Assembly: GCA_036872755.1 (NCBI GenBank)
Contig: JAVHNS010000005.1
Coordinates: 2,542,001 to 2,606,000, forward strand
Direction of reading: 5' to 3'
Length of the DNA: 64,000 bases
Source: Orbilia blumenaviensis
Lineage: Eukaryota > Ascomycota > Orbiliomycetes > Orbiliales > Orbiliaceae
The notes under the pieces were generated by a model. It was not told the origin of the DNA, ran no database searches, and saw only the letters and a list, made by a program, of their open reading frames with translations. A program made the position numbers and the translations under genes. Position 1 is the first letter of the stretch, and each line of letters begins with the position of its first letter. Shown here piece after piece: positions 47,336-58,279 of this stretch.

Positions 47336-48385
47336 TTAGGCCATTACGGTGTTGATATCCCAAAATTCCATCTGACTATTAGGCACAAAGTTATCATAAA
47401 ACGGAACGTTGTATTCTGGGTGTTCCCAGACCTCATTGTGTTGCATTTCGCCAATCCTTTTCAGAGTGGGTTCTTTCCACATCCTCGAAATGTATGCACT
47501 TGCGTCAGTGCTTGCGTCTGAAAGATCTACCGAATAAGTAAAAAACCGCTTGAAAGGATAATTGTCAGTTCCGGTTCGAATTAGAGGACCTCGGTAGATA
47601 AGAACTTACGGATAGAATCGGCCAATAGAAGGCATCTGCAATGCTGAAGTTCCCGAGAAGAAACCCTTGGTCTTGATCGCCAAGTTTATCCCTCGCCATT
47701 TTTCGGGAGCTATCGAAGATTTCCAGGACTCGTTTAACTTCCTTAGCAGCCTTCTCGCTGACCTGTGGAGGAGGGTTGTATTTTGCTGGGAAGTTGTGCG
47801 GAAAGTCGTTTCGAATGTTTACGAATCCGGAATGAAGCTTTTGGAAATACTTGATTAAGGGCGGAGAAGAGGAGCCTAGGTTAAGGGTAAGAACGAACCT
47901 CAGCAACTATACTTCGTCCATACGTTCGCAAACCAAGGTCCTGCGGCCATAATCCTTTCTCTGGGTATTTTTCATGAAGATATTCCCCAATGGCAAGAGA
48001 ATCGTGGACGGGTTTCGTCAGCTCATTATCGATTATGACAGGAACAAGTCCAGACGGTGACTCTGTATGAAGCTGTCGATCAATGTTTTCTATTAGAGAT
48101 TTTCGTCATGACGATGCCGAAAAACGATTCGTGGAAAACTTTAGTTTACCACAGCCAGCGATTCTGAATCTGCTAGTTGGAAGAATTTGGCAGAGTATGG
48201 AATATCGAAGTATTCCAAAAGCACTACTGGTCGAACCGTCCAACCTATCGCGTTGATGATCAGCCAAAGCGTGGATTCTGCGTCTAGCAAGCTGTCTTGA
48301 ACGAGAGGTCAGAATTAGCCGGAAACGGGTCTTTACTAGAGTATCTTATCGGTAGAGCCAATAATTGGAGCTCATTTCGCGCCAT
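47336..48385 (-). CDS. Glutathione S-transferase family protein (frame uncertain at two points)
   Basis: Minus-strand segments: 48385-48150, 48072-47899, 47837-47606 and 47526-47336. The thioredoxin-like N-domain is clear (ESTLWLIINAIGWTVRPVVLLEYFDIPYSAKF, SPSGLVPVIIDNEL, HDSLAIGEYLHEKYP), as is the helical C-domain (VNIRNDFP, FLLGNFSIADAFYWPILS, RMWKEPTLKRIGEM, ending NTVMA). Two joins are odd. The ATG frame at 48385 runs into TAG at 48284-48286, and reaching the GST frame needs either a 41-nt intron or a 1-nt indel. At exon 3 the canonical donor GTAAGT (47609) breaks frame, whereas a GT four bases downstream keeps it. It may be an active detoxification enzyme with unusual splicing, or a gene starting to decay. 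It is head to head with the NLR. Confidence 0.72.
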
Positions 48386-49181
48386 TGTTTCTGTCTTGCC
48401 CTCTTGCTTATATGTCCCAATTCGAACTTCCGATAATATTGCGATAGAATGTTGATCAAACCAGATGGCGCTTTCATTTCAGCCGTTCATATAAAATAAG
48501 AGAATGAGCTGTTGGATTCATAACACAGGGCCGTATTTGTCAGCAGTGACCCCGCAAACCAGGAAATTATGTCCTGTTTCGTACAAGACCATTAAAGTAT
48601 TCAGGGCGTTGAGTCAATGCTTGGTGGAAGGCGATTTTGGGGCTTCGTGTTGTTTCGGTAGTTCGCTGAAAATCCAACACACTCTTGAATCAGGGCGCAA
48701 CACAATTCTGCTTCAGCAGTAATTACTGGAGACGGCTCAGCTGCGCTTCGCCGTACTTAAACCAAACTGAGCACACAAATATTGCCAAGAGCGCCAAGAA
48801 ACAACCCATTTTTTTGGACCTCCACCAGCATTTTTTTGGTGTAGGGCGGTATGGTCACTTAGAACCCGACTTATCAGTCGGGTATAAGTAAGTTGAATTG
48901 AGGATGTGTTGTTTCTGTGGTATTTCTCTTTTAAGAGAGCTGTATAGGAGGCTTAAGCGAGCTGGATCAGTTTTTGGGGGTAGTTAGTATTTTTCTCTAC
49001 TAGCCGCTGGGCCGGGTCCGCCATCAGTATGCTCAGTAGGGTGGATCCAAAGTGTCCAAAAAGCATGCCATACCCCGCTCGAATGTCCTTATCCGCATAA
49101 CTATCTGCTCAGTTGCTTGAACTATCGCCGGCAAACACTCCAGTACTCCAAAAACTCAAAAAAAAAATACATTCAACGAGT
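48386..49181. other. Bidirectional promoter region between GST and NLR genes
   Basis: About 800 bases between divergent genes. Open frames inside are short and not supported. An A run lies just before the NLR ATG (49160-49167). Confidence 0.4.
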
Positions 49182-52100
49182 ATGACGGTGGAACCGGTAG
49201 CTACTCGTATGGAGTCCGGATCTGCTAAGCCTTCCCGACAAACCTTATCGGCTTGTTTTGAAGCGGCCCAAGAAAGATTCAAGAATGAGATCACATCTCC
49301 ATTAGTGAGAAAGGACCCCAAACGTGGACCTGCGGTTGCATCGTTCCTCAAGGGGTCAGATTTGGAAAGTTTAAGGAAGAGATGCGAGGATTTAGATATG
49401 ACAGCTGGAGGGGCCAATAATGCTGCCCAACTGTTGACTACACTGGATCAATTCAAAGGCGCAGCGGACGTGTTTTTGGGATTTGCCCCGGAGAGTATCT
49501 CTATCATTTGGTTCGGTATTAGTTCATTGATTACAGTAAGGCCTCCGAAATTCTAAGTAGCCATTGGATTGATAGCAAATAGGGATTCGATAGCTCATTC
49601 GCCAACCCCCTTCCTTGTAGATTGCAAACGCAAGGGTTCAAACAAGACTCTTGATCTGCGAGACCTGCGATAGTATCGCTAACATCATCGCCGATTGCAT
49701 GAGATGGGAGAAGCGAATCGATGGGATGCAGACAATGTGTGGAGCTTATGAGCTCGACATCTGGAGCAAAGATATCCCTGACTTGATATTTAAAATCTTT
49801 GATTTTCTCTGGAATGCGATGCCTCATATGGATCAAAGTCGAGCCAAAAGTATAGCTGATCCCACTATTTCAAACTTCTGCTGCAACACTTCTCCTAATA
49901 TTCGTCTTTTCTAAGGGCTTAGTAGCACGGTGAAGGATTTGTTCACCCAGGAGCTGCAGCAGAAGGTATGCGCTTTGCTAGAAAAACATAAACAGATCGT
50001 GGAAACTGCGAAAGCGCATTTTGAGGAGTCAGTTTTCCGAGAAACACTTCGTATGTTGAGTTTCCTATTCCCGTGGTATCCGGGGTGCCCCCTTCCTTAT
50101 TAACAGCGAGATAGAAACAAGTTTGAAGATAGATCGAATAACTAAGAATATACAGCGTAAGCTCCAATTTCATTGCCACGACGTATCTTATTACTGGGGA
50201 AAAATCCAAACCTTAATAAGTTGTCTAACTAACATGTATACATGCCAAAGAATATATTTCTGTGGGGCGTGATATTCTTGATGCTTTGCAGAAAAAAACC
50301 TTTCTCGAAGAACTAGACCGCCTGCGAGACGGGTTCCAAAATTCATTCACTCAATCCTCACAGCTACACTTCTCAACATTAACGAATCGTGTGGAAAGGA
50401 TCGAAGGCGATCGAGGCGGTCGATTAGCGTCTAGCTGGATCTTCAGAGAAGAAGCCTATGTTGACTGGAAAGCTGATACAAATGATACAACAATGATCTG
50501 CATTAGGGGTCCCCGAGGCCATGGCAAGTCAGTCGCTATGATGAGTGTGCAAAAAGAAATTTTGACCTGTCGTCCGCATGAAAAGAATTTGATTTGTCAT
50601 TTCTTTTTCAAAAAGGGTGAACAGGAGATGCAACGGACCTTGATAGCACTCAAATCTCTTTTATACCAACTTCTCAGTAGCAAGCAACTTCGCGAGGATG
50701 TGGATGCTTTATTAAAGATCATCCAGATTTTGAACCCAACATTTGGAGGGGGGGAAAGTGCCCCTACCATCACATCGATTGAGACGGCTTTAAACAATGT
50801 TGGAGCCTTATGCAACACAATACGCCTCATCGCAGTTACCATTCCTGGTAGGGTTTATATTATGTTGGATGCTCTGGACGAGTGTCTGGACCGAAGGGAG
50901 CAAGATTTTGCCCACCATTTAAAGTCTCTAGCAGTCGCGACGAAAGATACTGGCTTCAGAGTCATAATTTCGGCAAGGGATAGCATCGATATCGAAAACG
51001 AGTTCAACAGTAATGCGGGGTATCAGGCAGAGAAATTACCAGAACAGCTGAAGTTTATCGAAATAACCGCCGAGAAGAACTCTGCCGACCTGAAAGAATA
51101 TCTCACGCATGATGTCGGCGAGGTTTTAAAGCGCCAAATCGACAAAGAGAAATATGAAAGCCTTTTCAATCAAAAATTAGAAAAAGTTGTCAGCATTGTT
51201 CACAAAAAAGCGAGGGGGGATTTTACTTTGGCGAGAATGGTGATCGCCAATTTACAGCAGCCTTCCAAGAATACCTTCGAGAAGAGAATCACACAACTAC
51301 CGTCAGCTATTGGGGAAATATATATGGCTAGTCTGGAATCTCTAACGCCGGATGAACAAGAATTCGTAGTTAATGCACTCCGCTGGACCGTTTGGACAGT
51401 TTCAAGTGTCACCGTACTGGAGCTATCGGACCATTACAGAGAACTCTATAAATACGTTGATCCAGGTGATACTCCAGCAGAAAATAATCTCCTAGACCAA
51501 GATGAGGATACCAAGCTTGAAGTGGAAGATCCACGCCAGCGACCGGAAATCAAAGAAGTTATATATCATATAAAGAACGCGGGTCGTGATTTCTTTCGGT
51601 ACGATGACAAAACGGGAATCATTACTGTTGATATCTCCATACGGGAGTGGATACAGGAGGATATGACTTTGGGGGCGAAGTCGGCTACTAAAGCATCTCG
51701 CGGTTTCAATAAATATCGTGATCCTCAAGGAAATACGGTTTTTAACTTTGTATTAACGCGTAAGTAGCTGTTTAATAGCTGACAGCTTTCGAGACTCCTC
51801 TTTTCTATTTCAGAGTTTGACTCTAGATATTCTTTTATAGCGTCTTTTGTTCGCTACGGAGATAATTTGTCGGAATTATTCATAGAGAGGGAAGCCCACC
51901 GAACAATCGCTATCAACATACGTAAGTTACCGCAAACTATAGATTTGTACGCATTTGGAATCTTTGACGTATAAAGACAAAAAACTAACTGTACATATCC
52001 CACCAAAATTTGATAGTACACGCACTAAATTCAGAAAGCTTCCAGAAAGATCACATGTCATGGGCACCAGACACGGATTCCGGCAAAAGGGTACGATATG

Positions 52101-54397
52101 AGATTCAGCATTGGCATGACCATATCCGTATTCTACAAAAGTGGTGGACCAAAGATTGCCTTGATGATAGCTGGTGGGCGGAGCTACTCACACAATTATC
52201 GATATTCATGCGGCCGGAAAACTGGTATATCTGGATACTTCAATATCATCGGCCACCCTGGTCACAGACCTCGAGACGCGGAGAACGTCTGGCAAGACTT
52301 TTTGACTCCCCATTGCATCTGGCATGCGAGCTCGGCTTGTCCTTGATCATAGATCTTCTCGTACGGGAGACAAACGAGGGCTCTAGCCATGAACAAGCGG
52401 AAGCGCAACAGAGGAAGCGCTCCATCCAGGATAATAGACGGTTAAAGACCCTTTTTATGGAGAGGGCTAAAATAGTTCGCCTACTTCTTCGCGAGGGTGG
52501 TGGTGTTTGGACGCTTGAGATCATAAGAAACATCGTGCCGCAGCTGGATGCCGACGAGTGGGAAAAGGTCTCTCAATCGGATGAGTCCGCCATGTTTATG
52601 AGACCGCAGCCGCAGCCGCTCCCCTTCCGAAATGAAAATGACCGGCCTTCCTCAAAGATCTTCAATTATGGCTCGGGTCATGCCGATATCTGGAATAGCT
52701 ATGACACGAGAGGAAGAGTCCCTCTGCATATTGCAGCTAGGAGCCCTAAGACAGTGAGGCAATTGATTGAATACGGAGCAGATATTAACAAAGTGAATCT
52801 CTTCTGCGACTCAGAGCTAGGTTTTCGATCCGTTTACCCGCCTGTCCTCGCTCTCAGGACACCCTTGTTACTAGTTCTCATAGACGCCGAGAAAATACAA
52901 GAGAGGGGTGAGGATGAAGAAAAGATATCTCCATTAATAGAATCAGCGAGTATCCTAGTTTCAGAAGGCGCTAGTCTGTCCATTCACATAACGGATGGAA
53001 CTCTTCTCCATCATGCGGCAAAGATCAGAAACCTTCGATTTTTCAAACTTTTATGCGTTTTTGGAAATTGGGACGTGCACACGCTCGATAGAAACGGAAT
53101 GACACCATTACATTGCCTTTTTACTGGACCACGACCGAAGAACGCGGCCCAGGTCGAGGATTCTCTTGAAATATGTCGCATATTGGTCAAAATGGATACC
53201 TCTGGTAAAGACCTTGTTAACGCGGAAGACTGCTCTAGTAAAAACGCGCTCGCATATGCCGTTGAACGAAGGTTAAAAGAAGCTGTTGAGTTGCTGATAA
53301 GTCTGGGGGCTGACATTCATGACTTGGACCACAACAAAGCAAACTGCTTTCACCATTTGGCATACAGCCCGAGCACAGAGGACCTAGAACCCGAAATAGC
53401 GATTACGGAATCTCTCATTAAAAAAGGCTTGGATATTGCGAAACAGGATAGTGAAGGGCGTTCCCCATTGGATACCGCGTTGAGGGCAGAGAATTGGGGA
53501 CTTGCCAAGCATTTTCTCTCCATATACAAGAATAAGGCTTTACAGGGGGATATCAACATACTTCTCAAGCAAGCAGATTATGGATCAACCTTATTTCATC
53601 ACGCGGTAGACCATAAAAATGGCCCCAGCGAAGAGTCTTTCGGTTTTTTCAAGCATCTTGCAACGGAACTCATGGAACACGCAGATATCAACAAGCTTCT
53701 GCTCCAGCTGGACGAACGTGGCAACACAGCTCTCCATTATGCTCTAAGAAATGCTTCCTTTGATGCTTTGAAATATATCGTTGACATGAAAGTATTTCTC
53801 GGTACGAAAGACTTCGAAGGATTCACCATTTTAGATCTCTCAATTGAGTTGGTGTTCGAGCTCCTGGCACGTAGTAGCGGTGTGGTTGTCGACTTTGACA
53901 TGGCGGAATTTGATCTAGAGTCGCGAATGGATGATCCTATTGTAGATAAAAACGACGGCACCGACGTGGTTGAGACTGCGAACAGGATTATTCAGATATT
54001 TAATTATCTTCTCGAAAACACTCCCGCATCGGAATTTTCTTTCTCTTTCTTCGGGGCAACACTGTTCCACATTCTTGAATTCGAAAACGACGCAACTATA
54101 GCTGACACTCGAGATGCGTTCCTGCGTTTGAACCTAGGGAAGCTATTTTTGTTACTATCTCAAGCTCATCCCACCAGAGACATATATGGCTGGACACTGT
54201 TTGATGCACTGTCTGCCAATGACCTCATGATTCATGCAAACGAACCTATCAAGCAAATCCCTTCAGAACTGAATGATTACGCTGCGCCGACCGATATGTT
54301 GCCCACCACCCAGCCACTAAACAGAGTGCCCAAATACACAGACACCTTTGGTAATCAAATCAACCGTCCCCCCCCCAAGTCTACGTTATTCCGCTGA
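49182..54397 (+). CDS. NLR-like STAND protein: helical N-domain, NACHT NTPase, ankyrin repeats
   Basis: Seven exons: 49182-49535, 49621-49849, 49916-50050, 50115-50156, 50251-51759, 51814-51921 and 52017-54397, about 1585 residues. All junctions are GT-AG and keep phase. The N-terminal 250 residues are helical and of no family I recognise (RCEDLDMTAGGANNAAQLL, then SLKIDRITKNIQQYISVG). The NACHT module has P-loop CIRGPRGHGKS near residue 340 and Walker B VYIMLDALDECLD. The last exon carries ankyrin repeats (FDSPLHLACELGL, GRVPLHIAARSP, GMTPLHCLF, NALAYAVERRLKEAVELLISLGAD, GNTALHYALRNASF). Such fungal NLRs act in heterokaryon incompatibility and non-self or damage recognition. The frame stops at 54395-54397, just after a C9 run, and an SPRY-like segment follows in another frame. 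Confidence 0.85.
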
Positions 54398-55075
54398 CAT
54401 TCCACCCTGGTTAGGACACAACCAATACACCGAATACATCGCTCTCAAATCAAGACAGCCAATACAACCACTAAATAAGACGTTCTATTTTGAAGTTAGC
54501 GTGAAATCAAAAGAGGAGTAAGTCGATAGTTGACCTTTGACCGTATGATCGCTCGAACTAATATTTCCTATAGCGTACCGCATTTTGAATTTAGAATAGG
54601 GTTGTACGAGGAATGCAATTTCGGGTGCTGCGCCGTAACCTACGGTACCGATGGGCTGGTAAAGATTGGCGGTAAGCTCGAACGCGAGCCTGATAGCTGA
54701 TCAGAGGACGCCCAACAGTGGTTTGAATCTCAAGATAAAGATTTTCCCGGTATGGAATCTATGTGTTTGGGATGCGGATTTAACCCTTTGGAAAGGATTA
54801 TATTCTTCACGGTCAACGGTAAGATAATCGAAGTAGCTGGGAAGGTCCCCCCGAGGCGGTACTTTCCTGCTTTGGAGGCTAGTCACCCTCAGGAGAGTAT
54901 TTCTGTGAATTTTGGTACCAACCCTTTTATGCTAAAGCAGGCCAATGATCCAGCTTGGTTGTGGGATTCAAAGACGGTTGAGTCGGATTGGGGCCGTGTT
55001 CCAAAAGTCATAAAGTCTTCACAATCGCCATATTTTGTTAGTGATTGTGTTTCAGAATCTGCTTTTATCTTTTAA
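54377..55075 (+). pseudogene. Out-of-frame SPRY-like C-terminal part of the NLR
   Basis: Directly after the C9 run the +1-shifted frame reads SADIPPWLGHNQYTEYIALK and FYFEVSVKSKE to 54517. A 56-nt intron (54518-54573) leads to PHFEFRIGLYEECNFGCCAVTYGTDG. Then TGA at 54698-54700 interrupts, and the same frame resumes with CLGCGFNPLERIIFFTVNG and SISVNFGTNPF to a stop at 55073-55075. The order (FYFEV, vGFNP, iFFTvNG, VNFG) is that of an SPRY domain, a usual C-terminal neighbour of fungal ankyrin proteins. Removing 33 nt with GT-AG ends (54672-54704) would bypass the TGA. It may be a recently disrupted domain, a base-call error at the homopolymer, or an alternatively expressed module. Confidence 0.7.
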
Positions 55076-55580
55076 TATAATACCATAAAAACTAGAATAC
55101 TTAAAGTAAAAAATTAAACTTTTTTATATGATATCTTTTGTTATTTAATTATTATTCGTAACAAAAATGTCACTTATGATAAGAATAGAATTCCATATAT
55201 ATTATATATATCTAATATAAAATAATAATAATTTTATTAATAAGTAGATTTAGATGAGAAACTGAAGTAGTCTCGCTCAGTGCGGGGTTGAATATAGTCA
55301 CGCGACATTAGCCACCTTGTACTACTTTGCTGCTGTTTGCGAATACGGCTGCTTCCTTTCGAGACTTAAGAGGAGCCTTGGGAGACCAGAAGGACATGGA
55401 ATTCAGGACTACTTAAGTCTTTCATAAGCCAGTGATCACGTGATTTCCTGGGCACAGTATTATTGCAAATCATTCAAACCTGAGTATATTAGAGGAGCCA
55501 TGCGATAATTAAGCTAATTAAGTACAGATGTCAACAACTCGAAGCATTTATCTCGTAAACCATACAGCGAATTGTCGTGT
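55076..55580. other. AT-rich intergenic spacer
   Basis: The left 180 bases are very AT-rich (TATATA and AATAATAAT runs at 55080-55260). This spacer separates convergent genes and no coding signal is seen. Confidence 0.4.
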
Positions 55581-56321
55581 CTACAAAAAGAACCCCACCA
55601 TTATTGCTAAACCCATAAACCCGGATGACCACGCCTTGATTGTGAATGCCATCACTCCCATTGATGGCTCAACTGGTGCACATGTTAACTGACTCTTAAC
55701 GGCGGGGTTCTCATCTCTCGCTCTATAGCTCTGGCCGTTCTGTTCTATCGTGCGATTTTTGGAAAGCTTCAGCTGCTCACCCGACAGTTTGTCAGGCCCA
55801 CAAACCATCAACTCCGTTCCGCTCTCAAATGGCCCATCCGTACACTCCTCAGCTATCCCATTAACACACACATACTCTGGTTCATACCTAAGCCACCCAG
55901 ATTGTCCAGGCTCAATACAATACGCCTGAGGAAGCGTTTCAGTCTCGTTTGCGATGCTCGCACAGAGCTCATACGCTGGCGGCAGAACATTATTAGCTCC
56001 ATTGCCATTTCCATTACCCTCTACCGCTTTAGCGACGAGTTTGAAAAAGGTTTCAAGGGCTTCGGTGCTGTTGTTTGTAGGAGGGACGCTGAACCGTGCG
56101 GAGGCTGATATTCCGCCTTCTGGTATTACTGCACAAGAATTGCCTTCACCACAACTATTTTCAGTGTTTGCGGTGGTGCCATTGCAAACTGTGTAGTCGG
56201 AGACCTGGGTTACAATATCGAGGAACTTATAACCGGAGGTCCAGCGTTCGGTGGTGTTGAAGCGGCGACAGTCGCCGAGAACCGAAGGAATAATGAGAAG
56301 GGTTGGAAGAAGAAAGTACAT
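55581..56321 (-). CDS. Small Cys-rich secreted GPI-type protein
   Basis: Single exon, 246 residues, ATG at 56321. A signal peptide (FLLPTLLIIPSVLG) is followed by DCRRFNTTERW. The mature part has ten cysteines in an even number compatible with five disulfides and several N-glycosylation sequons (NTT, NGT, NST, NET, NRT). A short NGNGNGAN linker lies mid-protein, and a hydrophobic tail (SSGFMGLAIMVGFFL) suits a GPI signal. I do not recognise the family. The topology fits a cell-surface or candidate effector-like protein. It lies next to the NLR, but nothing in the sequence links the two. Confidence 0.75.
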   Translation of the reverse strand: MYFLLPTLLIIPSVLGDCRRFNTTERWTSGYKFLDIVTQVSDYTVCNGTTANTENSCGEGNSCAVIPEGGISASARFSVPPTNNSTEALETFFKLVAKAVEGNGNGNGANNVLPPAYELCASIANETETLPQAYCIEPGQSGWLRYEPEYVCVNGIAEECTDGPFESGTELMVCGPDKLSGEQLKLSKNRTIEQNGQSYRARDENPAVKSQLTCAPVEPSMGVMAFTIKAWSSGFMGLAIMVGFFL

Positions 56322-56848
56322 CTCGAATTTGTGAGTAATCGAGGTAAGTGCTGAGATATCCGTTCAAAGAGGTATAAAACCGCTAACAAAGAGATTACAC
56401 TGAGTTGAATTTGTGGTAAATTTACTGTAGACAATAGACAAAATCCGGCTACGAAAAGGGACGTCTTCACATTGAATATATAACTATTTTCATCAAGATC
56501 TTTGTAGTGGAAGCCATCTCACCAGTTGACGTTGTGGATATTCTGCGGCTCTTTTCTTCGGAATGCCTTGATAGTCACCTGCAGGTTATGGACGACCAGG
56601 AAATGGCTTACCTGCATTAAAACCCGTGATGTGGTAGGTGCATCCCTGTTGCACTTTCGACCGATATTTTATGGGACAGATCCAGAGCCCCAAAATCGTC
56701 CCTACCTCGTAAATTTTGATTGGGGCAAGGTTTAGAATCCAGAGGAGCCTAGTTTTATTATATTGATATTATTCTAATTTGTAAATACACTGTCTAGCAT
56801 ACGATAGAAACGATCATGCGGGGTACGTATAACGCAAAATAATATTAG
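56322..56848. other. Promoter-side spacer of the Cys-rich gene
   Basis: Upstream region of the gene at 55581-56321. It shows no supported gene. AT content rises near 56755-56850. Confidence 0.35.
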
Positions 56849-57582
56849 ACAGACTTATCGACAGAGCCTAGATCCTTAACTGATCGTTACATTTTAAGCG
56901 AACTTAGGAGGAACCGCCTAAAAGCAAACGTAATCAGAGTCGTCAATGCGAGAGCAGGCGTATTTCCAGGCGAAACTCTACAGGAACAAATCATCTTTTC
57001 GGTGATTCCGGACGATGATAAATGCCTCGCAACAACGCTGTCGAATGCGTTGCCATGTCATATAAGGGCCCGAATTAAGGTTTGTCTTTCTTAACAAACG
57101 CCAGGGTTTCCGCGGGTTTCAAGCCGTTGCCGCAATAGAGCCCATCTGATAGGTACATTCCCCTGAGACCTGACCAAAAGCTTGACAAGGAGCTCACTAT
57201 GGACGACTTCACTGAAGTCAAACATCCCAGGGTCTAACTGACATCTCTTTTAGCCTATTCCACGATGGGAATTTTGGCTGAGCACCTGACAGATGAGGTG
57301 GTATGCGTTGTACATGCCTTTCAACTGGCCTGGTACCTGCACGTTATTGGCATGCTCTGGGAAGCTGAAGGCAAATCTGCACAGGCTATTCCAAAGGCTT
57401 GCTCCAAGAACTTATTAGGAGGGGACTCAAAATCTGCGTTAAGATTTAGCCTCAGCTTTACATCAGGCGATAGTGGAGCCGATGTGAGACTGTTGGTTCA
57501 GAGAAGACTATTAATTGACTCCTGGCTCAGGTTATCCCATGCCCCTAATGCCAGCTGCCTGGCACCCTCATTACCCCAGTAA
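56849..57582 (+). pseudogene. Decayed or unresolved multi-exon gene (unknown product)
   Basis: Three coding-like stretches lie in order on the plus strand. 56849-57079 reads TDRYILSELRRNRLKANVIR and DARAG-like NARAGVFPGETLQEQIIFSV. A valid 59-nt GT-AG intron leads to 57139-57237 (SPSDRYIPLRPDQKLDKELT, DDFTEVKHPRV, then stop). The stop is followed by a textbook branch site and acceptor (ctaactgac to ttttag, about 57233-57254) and by 57265-57582 (VVHAFQLAWYLHVIGMLWEA). No donor joins the second and third stretches in frame, and no good start exon was found. I do not recognise the family. It may be a broken gene or one whose introns I could not solve. Confidence 0.4.
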
Positions 57583-58279
57583 GATTTTCTAAGATGCGCT
57601 TTTGGGACCTGCCAGGCATTTTCAACAAGTAACAGACCAGCAGACTGACTACAGTTCCAGAAATGGCGTAGATCATTAACTCGTTTCTACCTAGCAGTCC
57701 CGAGATCTCGTTATGGTGCCTAATACCATACTCACTGTCATTGTTCTCCTCCAGCACAAAATTATAGTCTGCTTATAACCATAACCGAAATATAGGCTCC
57801 AAAATTTGGTTTCTAAATATATATTTGACATTTTGCCATTATCATTGTCAGTAGTATAAAACACCAGCTCAGACTTGAAGTTACAACCGATAGCTGCCCA
57901 GGTGTGTAGTTTGATTATAATTTATCTTTTATTCCTATATATATACTTTATGCCATCTATCCGGCCTCAATACTCATGCTGTCCGGCTATTGAATCAAAC
58001 TATCTAGCTTCAATATTAGCTTCAGCGATAACACTAGCTTTAGTATTAATATTTAACAGTCAACCTAAATTATCACCAAAACCTCTTATAGAACACACGG
58101 CTTCCAGTTAACATACGAATTCTCCTATTAGCTAAAAGTCTTAACAAATCTTTACTAAAGTTTGATGATTATTCTTAAGGATACTGGTTTTAAATTGTGT
58201 GAGCTGGTTGACGAAAGGAAAATATTAGAAATTGAATCTGGTGTGCCCTCGATGTTGTAGTCGATAATCCTTATTATAT

